From Takakia lepidozioides (taxonomy: Eukaryota > Streptophyta > Takakiopsida > Takakiales > Takakiaceae), in the NCBI GenBank assembly GCA_030704615.1, contig CM060733.1, forward strand, positions 4,402,001 to 4,466,000: DNA of 64,000 bases, read 5' to 3'. This document shows positions 28,278 through 40,208 of the stretch, piece after piece; positions within the stretch are counted from its first letter, which is position 1, and each line of letters opens with the position of its first letter. Below the pieces are notes generated by a model. It was not told where the DNA came from and did not search any database. It saw nothing but the letters and a program-made list of their open reading frames with translations. A program made the position numbers and the translations under genes.

Positions 28278-30016
28278 TTTTCATGATTGGTGGCCCTGAT
28301 CGCCGCGCATTTCACACGCGATCCAGCACTTGGGCGTTCTATATACCAAACCTTGTCCAAGCCCATGGACTCGATTATATGCGGCACCACGTTCTGGTCT
28401 TCAACCATTGCAGTGACAGTGCTTGATGCAGGGGTCCGCTCTGGGGCAGAGTAGCCCTCACTTGTGGATGTTCCGCAATTCCATCTCTGATCCAAGGGAA
28501 CACGTGGCGTCGAGAAGTTCACCCTGTCCGCCCTATGGGAATCTGCATCCGATCCCGGAGGGGTGTCCAATTTCCGTTTGCAAGACCCGAATCTCTCTTC
28601 GCCTTCTAGATGGGGAACTCTTCCCACGAGAGGGGTGCCATCTGCACATATGCTCACGGCTTGCGCTATTTTGCTGGGTTCCCCTGATCTTCCAGCTGCT
28701 CGCAACATCAACTCGCTCATGTCCGGGCCTTTGCCACCAAGGCCACCCCTCAAGAATGACCTGTATCTGGTTTGCTGCTGCACAGCACGAATAAGGTCAT
28801 CGGCCGTTGCCGCATACAAATCTCTTCCTTTTTTGTCGGATTGCTGCAACCAGGCATTGTGCACTGTCTCCGCAAGATTGCAAGAAGGCATGTCCGCCAT
28901 CTCCTCAATGGACATATACTGCAAGGCAAAAAAACACAAAACCGATATAAGGATTGGACCATGAAACATATATCCGAAGCACCCAAACGAAGGTGAATGC
29001 AAACCACTCACCGTTGTCATGGCCGCTCCCCACTGTCGGTAACGGAAGTGCCAAAATGCGAACCAGTCTTGCAGTGCCCTCATGCTGTCCTCAGATGCCG
29101 CTCCAGATGAGTACCACCAGGCACGAATTGTCTGGAACAATGTATTCGCTTCCCCCATAGTTTTGGCGTCTTTGTACTGTTTGCACAGTTGACGATGCAT
29201 AGTCTGCATATCTTGCTTGATGTATGTCTTTGTGTGTTTGTCCAGGGATTGTGTCCAATGGAAAAGACACGTACGTTCTCTTCCAGGCATTGGCACTTTT
29301 GGATCTCCTGTCCCGAACACAATGCGGACAGCGTTGAAGTTAGCTTGAGCACTATCGGCCATGAAACCAACGAAATTGGGAGATGGGAGGCCATTGGAGG
29401 CCATAACACAAATGAGAGCTTCCCACATGAGCTGTTGTGAATCTGTGTCCTCTGACTGCATGTCACACACTGTAATTGTCATGACCCGCTGGTACACAGG
29501 GTCGTAAACATGACATGCCATTGTGGTCCAGTCTTTAACCCTCTTGACATGATCGAACATAAGGAAGCAGTTGCCAAGATCGCCACCCTTCTGCATACGT
29601 TTAACCAGGCTGACCCCGCTGCCCTCACCTTTCGTGGACATTTTGAACAAGAACACTTTCCTGGCTCCTTGTCCCGGGAAAACGCTGTCTTGGATGTAGT
29701 CGTACATGCTCCTTTTCTTCAAATCCATAATATTATCCATATAACCTCGGCTCCCAGAGCCCATTCTTAAAGCGTTCACCTGATTCCTAATGTTTGGAGA
29801 AGTCAAAGTTGAGAAATGGTCCATAACAGTGTCCAAAGCTGGTCCCTCCAGTATTCCTCCAACCGAATTTGATGCACACAGAATACGGTTTTCCAGAAAG
29901 GACTTGCTCGCCCCCATGGCAATTGCAAATGTGGTTCCAGTTGGATTGGTATCCAACTCTTGCCTTATCAGACGCGAGACTGTGTCAACGCTCTCCCTAT
30001 AATCCCCCTTGGACAC
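28133..30016 (-). CDS. MULE-type DDE transposase, catalytic part
   Basis: 627 codons. The central segment has the layout of a MULE catalytic domain: ITVCDMQSEDTDSQQLMWEA, then FVGFMADSAQANFNAVRIVFG, then RERTCLFHWTQSLDKH (the C-x-x-H signature). Other residues of the DDE triad are not certain. The last 60 or so codons look like out-of-frame sequence, and the true continuation is the SWIM part at 27537-28277. The frame is long and stop-free, so this is one of the better-preserved mobile-element genes here. It lies downstream of the 30068-30712 frame on the same strand. Confidence 0.7.
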   Translation of the reverse strand: MSKGDYRESVDTVSRLIRQELDTNPTGTTFAIAMGASKSFLENRILCASNSVGGILEGPALDTVMDHFSTLTSPNIRNQVNALRMGSGSRGYMDNIMDLKKRSMYDYIQDSVFPGQGARKVFLFKMSTKGEGSGVSLVKRMQKGGDLGNCFLMFDHVKRVKDWTTMACHVYDPVYQRVMTITVCDMQSEDTDSQQLMWEALICVMASNGLPSPNFVGFMADSAQANFNAVRIVFGTGDPKVPMPGRERTCLFHWTQSLDKHTKTYIKQDMQTMHRQLCKQYKDAKTMGEANTLFQTIRAWWYSSGAASEDSMRALQDWFAFWHFRYRQWGAAMTTVSGLHSPSFGCFGYMFHGPILISVLCFFALQYMSIEEMADMPSCNLAETVHNAWLQQSDKKGRDLYAATADDLIRAVQQQTRYRSFLRGGLGGKGPDMSELMLRAAGRSGEPSKIAQAVSICADGTPLVGRVPHLEGEERFGSCKRKLDTPPGSDADSHRADRVNFSTPRVPLDQRWNCGTSTSEGYSAPERTPASSTVTAMVEDQNVVPHIIESMGLDKVWYIERPSAGSRVKCAAIRATNHEKCTSLISRGKNALQLLHSRVCFSLTDKARQRTTSSGSALTIVGDVCMG

Positions 30017-30067
30017 AGGGTGGTTGTGAAAACCGAAATGGACACAGGCTCTAGTCAGGGTTTTGAA

Positions 30068-31006
30068 TCAATGCACCACATAATACATTCTGGCGCCACA
30101 CAAAGCAAGGCAGCAAGGTGGTACCCTACAGAACTTGCACACAAAAGTGTTACTGTATGGTGGTGTCACCCCAGGCTTGAATGGATTCTCACTGACACCA
30201 TCCCATTCGCTTTGGTTTTGCACACCTGACAATGCGAAGTGTCTGCATTTCATGTTCTCGCATTTCAGGTGCCCATCACAGACTATTCGCCTGAATATGA
30301 GTTTGTCGTTGTTGTGAATATTGGAGGTTTTTGTGCGGCACCAAGGGTGCCCATCGTGCTTTTTGTCCATTTCTTCCAGGAGACTGGAAATGCCCCCCAC
30401 GCGACCAGGAGGAGGCAGCTCGAAAACAGTATTACCATCAAAAGATTCCGGCAAGAATGCCACCCTCTGAATATTGAAAGTGCTCCAGTCTATCCCCCTC
30501 AACTCACTCTTGAATCCTGCCATCCCACCCATGGCTTTCAGTTTAGGAATGACACTCGTGATCTCCTCCACATCTGCTTCTACATGTGGACATGGCTGAT
30601 CCACGGGCGGTATTGCACATGTGTCATCGGAGGATGAGTCCGAAAGCTCAACCACAGTGTTAACGCTACTCGTCTCCTTCTTGACAACCACGGGTGTTTT
30701 CTCCTGGGCCACTGATGTTGCCGTGCCAGGAGTTACGAACGATCCTGCAGACTATCTCAGAGGAGCACTAAGCACCCTGTATCTGCCTGGAGGCACTCTC
30801 CATTGTGTGGTTGGTGCAGTATGCGAAGGTTTCTGGAACGCGTACTTGACCAGTTTTCCATTGGCATCGTACACTTCCCTCTGAACGAATAGACTTCCAT
30901 TTTCCAACCGAAACTGCGTTGCCACATACTTCACATTCCTCTGGAACATCCCAGAAGATATTACCCAATAATGAATTTTTTCAGATGAGAGGTGATTAGA
31001 CCCCAA
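30068..31006 (-). CDS. N-terminal part of the MULE transposase gene, Cys/His-rich
   Basis: The main frame is 30068-30712 (214 codons). It begins with an acidic stretch (ELSDSSSDDTC) and ends with paired Cys/His motifs (CDGHLKCENMKCRHF, then VCKFCRVPPCC), which look like a zinc-binding DNA-recognition module. A shorter frame at 30752-31006 lies just upstream, separated by a stop, and may be the first exon. It begins near 31000, only about 300 bp from the start of the divergent plus-strand gene, suggesting a shared promoter region. Confidence 0.55.
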
Positions 31007-31727
31007 CGAATTTTGGATGGATGAGGATCCAATGATCTCCGCCGATATTCAGAACGATTATATGGACACGTGTTCGCCATGCATGTGGAACGAGTCAGTG
31101 GCGCACTGAACGTTGCAAGCGAACATCTTGGCGTTGAAGGCCTTGCGATGAACCTCCGATAGTCCTCTTTTTTCCCTCTTCTCCTTATTGTCTTTGCAAC
31201 CCTGGATTCTGCAGAGACGGTGACCCCATTCCGAAGGAGAAGCAAGCATCGAAGAACACTTTATTTCACATCAAACAAGCAAACGCGCTAAGGAGAGGAT
31301 GAGAAAGGCGAGACGGGAACTTAGAATGGAAGAAGAAACCTCCGGCGTAGAGGAAGACGAAGGGCAAAACAAGATTCTGCAACCACAGTGTGGAGAGGAA
31401 GGTCTTGAAGTGATCCCGGAGGCGACCGATGAGCAACCTCCAATAGAAGGGGGGGAGGACGAGGAAGTGAGCTGGGCTCGGGAGAAAGCACTACGAGTGG
31501 AGAACCAGGTCTTCAAAGAGCAGGGAGAACAAACGGACGTGGAAACGCTGCCGTCCGCCCTTGTTTCGCACCACTGGGGACCCTCCTTGGAAGCATGCTA
31601 CCCGTCCAGACCCCATGGAAATTGATGCGTCAGGCATCATCAAGTGCAAAGAAGATCTGGAGGTGGCTATGAACTCTCTTTTTCTCTCTCGTTTCTGTCT
31701 GGTTCATGCTAAGCATTGAGTCGACAT

Positions 31728-32246
31728 CAACCTTGCGTCAACGCAAGGTTGAAGTTGACCTCCTAAGTGTATATGTTGGGCATCAAAACAATGCAAATGA
31801 TGCACTACAATCAAGCTAGACAGACATGGATGCTTGCGACGCATCATCAAATTGCAAAGAAGAAGCAGAGACAGCAATCTCCTTTTCCTGTAGATATTTT
31901 GTTTGTTGAACCCCGATCAGAGAGCTCGCAATCAACCTTGCGTCAACGCAAGGTTGATGCCGACCTCTATAGTGTATGTTTAGAACTTCTGGTGAAACGA
32001 ACATGCCGCACAGGAATCAACCTTGCGTTGACGCAAGGCTGGTTTTGATGCCTTTTTTGTTCAATCGAAGCGTCCGAACTCTCATACATACCCTGGACTG
32101 TAAGGTAGGGAAAGTTGATTATTTGAAGCTCCCAAAAGAACCCTGCGTCAACGCAAAGCATTTTTTGGGTTCAAAAGTCTTTCCTTTATGCTTTTCAGTC
32201 TAAACTACATCCCCATCAATCAACTTTGCGTCAAAGCAAGGTTGAT
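31728..32246. repeat. Five palindromes in the first large intron
   Basis: Copies of CAACCTTGCGTCAACGCAAG plus GTTG lie at 31728-31751, 31931-31958, 32016-32042, 32138-32158 and 32218-32246. They share the arms AACCTTGCGT/ACGCAAGGTT with the other cluster. Confidence 0.9.
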
Positions 32247-34106
32247 CCATCGGAGCTCAATCTGTCACTCACAGAGTATTCATTGTGTGCAGAGGAAAAG
32301 AAAAGGAAATCCGAGGGGGAAGATTTGGCCGCGTCAGAAGGTGAAGGTGAGGAGACTCATTGGAGGGACACTATGAAAGACAAGGCCGAGGAGATAATGG
32401 TGGGCAAAAAGTGAACTCGTCGAAGGTGATTCTGTCGATGGAGGTTCCCGCGGAAACCTGGTCATTCCGCTGTGCAGGATGATCTCCATGCCCGCTGTTC
32501 GACCGGCATTGAGGAATGATATAACGAAGTTGAAGAACGACTTTGTTCACGGCTATGTCAAGGGATCAGCAGTGTTCTACGTATCCACTATGAACACGAA
32601 AGGAGAGGAGTGTCTTGTAACAGAGGACATTGAGCAAAGTTGGGATGCATGCTGGCGGGATGTAAACAGGGAGTTCGAGTTTAAGCTGTCCAAAAAGGCC
32701 TCCACAAAAGCATTCATGGGAAAGATGTTTTTTGTCTGGATGGGAACCACAGACTGCTTGCCTGGATGGATTACATTTCAAGCTTGCACTCGGATGAGCA
32801 CGCGTGGTTTCCATGGTTCTCGATCACAAAGGACGTGTCACGCAGCTCTTGACAGCCATGCACGACATAAAAAATAAGTTTCCAACTTGTGTCTGTTCCT
32901 TCCGCGTTTCGACAATTTGAAATCATCTTATGAGTTGAAGGTTTTCCAGGTCCAATGAAACATCTCATGTGACGACCAATCTGTGCCACACTCTATTCCG
33001 CATCCAGAAGGTAGGGCTGATGCCACTGGAGTCATTCACGAACGTGCTCAGTCCTCAGCAGATGAAGAGGTGTGCTGAGAAGAAGACAAGCACATGGTAC
33101 AGCTTGACAAGGGAGGCTTTTCTTGACTACATGTACACTGTAAGCTTCTTGACACGTGTTTGCCTTTGTTACTAGCAATTTTGTGAAGAAACGCCAGTGT
33201 TTGATTCTTTTTACCTGTAATGTATGCAGCAGAAATAGCAGAAACTGGTTTGAAGGCGAAAGCAGAGTACTATGATTCCCACACAAAAGAGCAGCGGTCT
33301 GCAACTGGGCTTGAGGACATGAAGTTCGAGATGAATAATCAAAGGAAGAACCTCATGAGTGCATTCGACAAACAAATCCGGATAGCAGATCCAGGTCTTG
33401 GCACGGATTTTCTGGAGCAGGTGAAAGCACACTATGACAAGTATGGCTCCAAGCCAGAAATGACTCAAGAGAAACTACATCGCCTTTCCATTTCAATGGT
33501 GGACAATGCAACCAAAATCAGGTGGTTGGAGATATGGAATTCGGATCCTCTTGTGAGAGACACGAACATGTTTCCAATTCCAGAGAGGGACCCGAAGACA
33601 CAAGCAATAAAAGTTGTTTAGCGACCACACATTCGACTAGTGGCTACACAAAGCCACATTCTGGAGCCAGGTAAGGTTACCACCAAACCATTTTCAGACA
33701 TTTGTGTCTCCGTAACCTCTCCCAAATTCTCATGAGCTTTCTTGTTGCAGTTGGAAAAACGTGCAGTGGCTGCACTTGCTGAGTCGATGGCAGACTATAA
33801 AATCCAGATGGCTTGCCCCCGGATCACACTGGAGGCCTACATCAGGAGATGGAAGCTCGCTGTCTGGAAAAACTGCTTCTTCAGGGAGTTTGAGAAAGAC
33901 AAAGGAATCTCCAGGTCGTATGAATTCAAAAACCAGTACAACAGCGAGCAAGCAATGAAACGAGTGTTGTACAGGTGTGAGCTCCTTGAATCAAATTTGG
34001 TACTTGAAGGGTATGTTTCTGCATTCTTGTGTCGTTTTTTTCCATAAAGAATTGCGAATTTGCAGGGCTTTGAGGGATCTCTGAGGGCTCTGCATATGCA
34101 GTCGAG

Positions 34107-34736
34107 CAACATTGCGTTAACGCAAGGTTGTATCCCATTGTCCCGGTTTCAGTTACCTATACCAGGGTATCCCATAATGCCATTTTTCTGCATGTGAAAG
34201 GGGATAAACTGACAGGAAAATCAGCCTTGCGTCAACGCAAGGTTGATGAAGTGGCAGGCTATGTAGCTTTTCCTGTGGTTTTGGGTAGTTCAAATCCAGT
34301 TCCAATGCTGCCAAGATGAACATAAGACTGTTTGGAGTCTGTTTGAAATGCTATTTACAGCTTTCACTGTACCAACAAGCAGACTTGCGTTGACGCAACG
34401 TTGTTTGGCGGTATGGATTGTTGGAAATGTCCCGGAGCAATCTCCCGATTTCCATACAATTGTAGGAAACATATGATTATCAGATACCATTGACATGTGT
34501 TTTTCAACAGAGGATTTCAACATTGCGCCAACGCAATGTTGAATATCCGCACCAGTACATAGTCACATGGTAGTTTTTTCAAGCAGTGTTTTCCATTTCC
34601 TCTGTGAATGAAAACAACCTTGCTTTGAAGCAATGTTGAATTGCGCTCTGTCAGTCGTTGTCTCTATCAATACAACATTATCATTTGGTGTTTCCCATTT
34701 TGCTCGAATCAACATTGCGTCAACGCAAGGTTGATT
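34107..34736. repeat. Six palindromes in the second large intron
   Basis: Copies lie at 34107-34130, 34220-34247, 34382-34403, 34517-34542, 34615-34638 and 34707-34736, with arms such as AACATTGCGT/ACGCAAGGTT. Several carry paired changes that keep the dyad, for example AACATTGCG with CGCAATGTT at 34517. Confidence 0.9.
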
Positions 34737-37400
34737 CGGGATTGCAAAAGTTCGTTTCTGAGTGTTGCCTTCCTGCATTTCAATATCTTTTTCCGGATGT
34801 GTGTTCTTTTTCATTTTCAGATCGAATGACTGTCTGGGTTTTTGGGTGTGATTCAGGTATATGTATCATATCCTCATACCGGGAAAGTACCTTAGCGATG
34901 ACCCAGACTTCATCTATTCGTGGGCTGACCCCTCCAATGACAAGACAATGTACACGGCTGGTATTGCCAGAGACTGGAGCAGGGCGCACTTCAGAGACTG
35001 TGGGTGGTACCTCGACCTGCCAAAACAGGACACACCATTCGATGAAGTTTTTGAGAAACCTGAACGACAATGCCGCAGCAATTGCCCCATTGGCTGACAA
35101 AGATATCCAGGACAGAATCATTTCTGCTCTGGCTGCAAAAGAGCCCGAGAAAACTGCTACTCCAAAACGAAAGGGGAAGATTGTCGGGGATCCGAAGGGG
35201 AAGGGGAAAAGTGCAGCTCCGCAAGGACAGGGACCGTCAGAGGTTCCTGAAAGACAGCCTTCTCCCACAAGGAGGGATAGGAGAACATCAAAGCCGAGGG
35301 AGCAAGTTTTCGAGGCGAGAGAACATCCCTCCAGGGTTTTGGGCCAGTTCAACAGTAAGGTGCTGAATGAAAGTTTTCTTGCAATGATGGAGTCCAGGAA
35401 GTCCACATTCAAAGGGGTGCCCTCGAAATCATGGGACATGCTTGTTTCGTTCCTCACTCAGGTAAGCACTTATGTCTAAACTGTTGTATGAATAATTGTG
35501 TTTTGGCAACTTGTTGTGGCTTGTCCATGGGATTGATCTCCTGTGAGATTTGGATTGGGCTTCTTACACTGTCTCATGTTTTTTGCTGTAGGTCACAAAA
35601 AGTCCGGAATGGGTGAATGGAGTTCAGCAGGCATACGCGAGTGACCTTGTGGTGCTGGACATTCCTGACGGTTTTCCTGTCCCTGATGTGTTCCCTTCCA
35701 ATTCGACCCCGACTTGGAACAAATCGGATTCTCGTTACTGGCAGTGGGCTTTCTCGTTCAGCAACAAATTCCTTTCGGACTCGGGGGCTCTTCTTCTCAT
35801 GCAGTCAAAGGACATGTCGGCTCGAAGAGCTCTCTTCAGCTACATGAAAGCTTCTGGGTTTCGTGTCATCAAAACTTGGACATGCATCAATACTCCGCCT
35901 CTTATGAAGGGCGAGTTCCCGGGGCAGAAAGTGAGTTGGTTCCTTTCAGTTGATGTTTCGTGTTTTTTCGGTAAATCAAAATGGTGGGTTATGTCTTCTG
36001 TCTCATGCTCTTTTCATGATTATTGACAGACACGGGTGTTCGAAGCTTTGTGCCTAGTGAGGCGGAAGGACACTCTTCCTCCTGGTGTTGCTGAGTTTCA
36101 GTTGAGGGACCTTGCAGCTCATTGACCCCACCTGCGAGCCTGTGGAGGATGATGTTATCTTCAATTACGTCGACTCGGGTCGGACTATGAAAAGGTCGAT
36201 TGGTGTCCCTTGGAGAGGTGCACGGGAGAAATCTCCAGCTTTCATGCAAACTTTGGTGGAGACATGCAGCCGTCATGGTGGACGAGTGGTTGACTTGTCT
36301 ATGGGCACAGGTGAGGCCCTTCACATTGTGTTTGACATATGGGCAGTGACCTTAGGGAAACCCTGTTTTTATTTCTCGTTCTTCTTGGATTTGTAGGAGC
36401 ATGTTTTCATGCTTGCAAGAGCGCCGGAAGGCACTTCTTCGGCATGGAAGCTGATACGGAGCTCTTCTCAAGCGAGCTTCGTCAGCTTGAGTCGGGCACT
36501 ACTTCTGCCCCATCCACAGAGAGACTTCTGGAGGAGCCCGAAGCGCTTGACGAGGATCTGGACGTGGACTCCGATTTTGAGTGTGAGTAAGTTCTTCTGT
36601 AGTCGTGCAAAATATGTTGCATTTCCTTGTGTCGTTCCCGTTCGACAAATAGTGGCTTACATTGTCTATATCTGGATGTTAACATCTATCACTATTCCTC
36701 TTCTTGCTTTTCAGAGTTCGGCACCAGTCATCGAATCAGTAGATACCTTTCGGTTTCCAAGGATACTACATGTCCCCAAGTCCCCCTAGATCCAACTGCT
36801 TGCCGGTTTACGCGGAAGCTTGCGCACGGGTGTTATCCGAACAAACACTGTATTCGCATCTCCATGAAGGTCGTGGAAAAAAAAACCGTCCTGGATGTAC
36901 TGCTGTATTCATAGATGATATTGCTGTAAACTCTGGAAGTGGTTCCTCTGAACCTCCAATATTTCTTTAGGTTCAAGTACCGAGGCTCAATAAATTGTGT
37001 TTTGGTTTTGCTTCCATCCCCAAACTATTTTTCAAGTTCTTTGCGCGTTCCCGTAAGTACAGTTAGGGATTGCTTAGGGTAGGTCTTCGGATTGCGGAAT
37101 TGAAAAATGTTTGTGTGTTGGAATGAATGTACTGCTTTGCCAAAAAAAATGATTGCTTTTGATATTCAGTTCTTTAGTGGGCGATCTCCTCATTCTAAAG
37201 TCATGACCTCAATCATAATTCATCCGCAAACCTGCCATTGTTCTCGGCCACAAAGAATATTCATGTGGGGGCAATGAAGAGGGATAAAAAATTAGGACGT
37301 AGGCGACAGCTGATCCGCGGTAATAGGGGGGGGGGGGGAAGCACGGAAATAGGGCCTGAACACGTGGATGCTTGCTGACGTGGCATGAGCCTAGCCAGGC

Positions 37401-38585
37401 TCACATGCTCATGCGGCCAGGCTCACGCGCAAGCATTCCCCCCCACAATGGAGTCAGAGCAACCATGGTAGGCAACTCCGCCATACCATACATGTTATCC
37501 TGCTCTCCCGGAGGTGGCACATCCTCTGAATGAGCGTTGCCCTCAAGCAACTTTCCAGGCCAACTCACTGCCGCTATGAATGCTGCTAGTGTCGGCATCT
37601 TGCCTCACTGGGCAACCGCAACTTCTCCTATGAACGTCACAGGGAGCTGCACATGCCGGCCCTCCCCTGACTGCCATGCAGGCCTATAGGAAGCTGACTC
37701 CTCCCAAAAATCCAGGGTGAAGCCCATGGGGTACAACACTGCCCCACCAACCAGGACATCATATGAGACCGCGTCTGTCACAATGGCCTTGGCTCGCATC
37801 ACTGAACCATCTGTAGGGTGATCTGGCCGTAGTCTGATAGCCAACTCACGCCGTGTCATGCCCCGAGCTTGCTCCGATCCTCCCAGAGACATCTGTATCT
37901 GGAAAGGACAAGGCTCCATATCCGCCTCCGTGAGGCCCAAGCCTGCAATAGCAGATCTGCCCAGCATCAATGGCTGAGCTCCCGAGACCAACAAGACCCG
38001 CAATGGCCGGTACCTCTTGCCTGCCGGTCCACTCAAACATAAAATGTCATTCTGGTTGTCTAACATGACAACTCCAGGTGTCACCATGGCGCGCTCAATG
38101 GCTGGCCTAGCTGGCAGCTCCATCAACCTGGCAGCTGCAGCTTGCCATGGCGCCGCCGTGGTAGTCTTGACCCTCAAATCTGAGGATCCCTCCGGCACTA
38201 CACCTCCCACTATCTCCGCAGAAGATGAAATAACCTCCCCACTCTCACAGAGTGTAGCTGCCAGCCTAAACACCTCAGCTGGTCTTACCCCTGGCGTCGC
38301 AATCATGGTAGCCGAGAACAATGGAGCCTGGCACACAGATGTGGCCGCTCCCAGCAGTACACTAGCTGCCGTAGCCTTAGCAACACTAGGTGACGGTGCT
38401 ACCCGTGTAGCTCTCCCCAATGACATAGTAACCTCCGCCTCGGTAACAGTCGGGCGAGAACTAGGTGTCATGGATGGCGTCAACATTGTCTCCACCAATG
38501 TGAATGACTGAGGAAGCCTAGCCTGACGGCTTGCCTCCCCACGCTGTGGATCCAACTCCACCTCTATACCTCGTGGCTCGGGAAC
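37401..38585 (-). pseudogene. E2 aspartic-protease region
   Basis: The main frame is 38561-37605 (318 codons), and the same frame continues after a stop to 37401. Around 37960-38050 it reads LLVSGAQPLMLGRSAIAGLG. This is the retropepsin active-site region, which should read DSGA; here Val (GTC) stands in place of Asp (GAC). A LSL/GGS stretch and a VLVGGAVLYPMGFTLDFW region follow, in keeping with a gypsy protease fold. The loss of the catalytic Asp means this copy is dead. It is in frame with gag, separated only by single stop codons. Confidence 0.75.
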
Positions 38586-40208
38586 TCATGTTGCTCCTCG
38601 AGTCACGGCTGCAGCAGACTCCACCTGCACTAGTGGTAGTGCTGCTCCGCACATGAATCCCATACCTCCCATATCTTCTCCCTCAGGAGCAGGAGGTGGA
38701 CCATTCGGCCTTGGAGCCGGTACCACCTGAGCTGTAGCCATGGCAGCAAGCCTCTGCTCTAGCTGCTGAAGCCGGTTGGCCATGCCTTGGTCAACATCCT
38801 GACCTCCGCGTCCTTGGCCATGTTGAGCTTGCCATTGGCCTGCACCTCGTGCCTGGCCACCTCGTCCTCTCTGGGCTGCTCCACCTCGCCCCCGGCCACC
38901 ATTGTTCCCTTGGAACTGGCATGGGCGTAACTCAGGGTGCAAACCATAACACTGGGCCTCTCCATGCTCGTGCTTGCCACAATGCCCATACTGCAACTGT
39001 GCAGGTTGTGCATGTGCCGACCCTTTGCCTCCCACTGGGCAATCCTTCTTGACATGGGGTCCTCCACATGTCCAGCACACCACATCCGCCCGTTGTTGGC
39101 CAGCAAATGAAGCGAGAGACCCCTGCATCTGAGGTCCTCTCTGCCCTTCCCTGAGCTTCACCTAAGCCCCCTTGTTGCCTTGAGCACGTTGAGGTAGTGG
39201 TTGGCTAGGAGCACCACTACCCCGTGGTGTCTCCTTAGCAAATCCCACCATGACCACTCGTTCCTCCACCATGTTGAGCTCTATCCGCTCTGCCAGCAAA
39301 AACACATTTGCTAAGGTGGGTTGGGCCGCTTGTAGGAGAGTTGCATCCCACACCCTTCTCCTCAGCTCCTTGTCCAATATCCCATACCAAAATTGGACTG
39401 CCTGAGCTTCCGTAACCCCTTGGGTTATATTTATCAAGCGCCTCATGCGAGTGAAAGCCTCCCTCAAGCTCTCAGTAGGTTTCCGTTGGAACTCTTGCAA
39501 GCTCCGCAACTTCTTTGTCCTCACCCCTTGGTAGTTCCCTCTCAACTCTTTGAAGAACTCCACAACATGGTTGAAGGCAGGCACGGGTACTGGTGTTGGT
39601 GCGGTAGTGGCTTGGGTGGACGTCGTAGCTACGGTACCACCAGTCCTACTAGTCCCACTGCTGTTTGCTAAAGCTGCCGGTGCAGTGGCAGGTGTAGCCA
39701 CTGCCCTCGTGACTCTAGTGCCCCTAGTGATGGAGACATAGTTGGATGACCAGTACATCCTCCACTCCTCGATCTCAACCTCATGCCCCCGCCTGATTTC
39801 ATGGTAATCATCCATAGGCGGCCCCTTAAGGTGCTGAAACAGCCCCTTCCATGCCATGAAAGGCGTAAATAGTTGTGGATTGCGCATTTGCTGCAAATCA
39901 CACCAAATATCAAACTCTTGGATAAAACCATCCAACTCGATGGTGCCCACCGCCCCAGAGTACCTTAGTGGCCCCTTGGTAGCTCCATACATCTCCTCCA
40001 TTGTGTCCCACAACAATGGCAAGGAAACAACTTGCACCACCAGTATGAGTCCTCCTGATTCACAATCCGAATCAGAACCTTCCGTAGAAGACACAGGAGG
40101 TGAAGGTGGCCTAAACCGCACACCTCGTCTCCTGTACCCACTAGTATCGCTAGTGCTCGAACCGGCACTGTCTCGAGCAACTAGTGGCACCTCCGTGTTG
40201 ACACTCAA
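38586..40208 (-). pseudogene. E2 gag polyprotein with zinc knuckle
   Basis: Two frames, 40208-39162 and 39161-38586, are the same reading frame separated by one TAG codon. The first part has the Ty3/gypsy gag core (an EFQRKPTESLREAFTRMRRL region with the usual capsid helices). The second has a zinc knuckle (CWTCGGPHVKKDC), another Cys/His cluster (CGKHEHGEAQC) and an RG-rich stretch for nucleic-acid binding. It ends in a coiled-coil-like NRLQQLEQRLAAMATAQV that is also found in the 10.5-kb remnant. A further stop (TGA at 38586) separates it from the protease in the same frame. Confidence 0.85.

Larger units (their letters stand above)
31299..36590 (+). pseudogene. Multi-exon gene with an amino-methyltransferase-like C-terminus, inside the MULE
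   Basis: Exon-like open segments lie at about 31299-31662, 32440-32815, 33230-33621, 33750-34010, 34860-35460, 35591-35930, 36030-36309 and 36397-36590, mostly with GT-AG borders. An acidic N-terminus is followed by a K/G/P-rich linker (35160-35320). The last two exons join in frame as GGRVVDLSMGTGACFHACKS and then GRHFFGMEADTELF, the AdoMet-binding motif I of N6-adenine/N4-cytosine methyltransferases. The preceding exon has VVLDIPDGFP where a DPPY-type motif would be expected, giving the beta-class order. The DPPY is not conserved, and a one-base insertion near 36107-36113 shifts the frame, so activity is doubtful. Two large introns carry the palindromes. Confidence 0.5.
27041..37327. mobile_element. 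Mutator-like transposon, 10.3 kb, inserted in E2
   Basis: The left end reads CCTATAACCGTGGA, and the reverse complement of the right end reads CCTATTACCGCGGA (12 of 14 match). G-runs lie outside both ends. A clean target duplication is not visible, because the flanks are G-rich (AAGGTGGG against a G-run). It separates the E2 protease from the E2 methyltransferase. It carries a SWIM-type transposase gene on the minus strand, a divergent multi-exon gene on the plus strand and 16 copies of a palindrome. The ends are less certain than the gene content. Confidence 0.6.
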
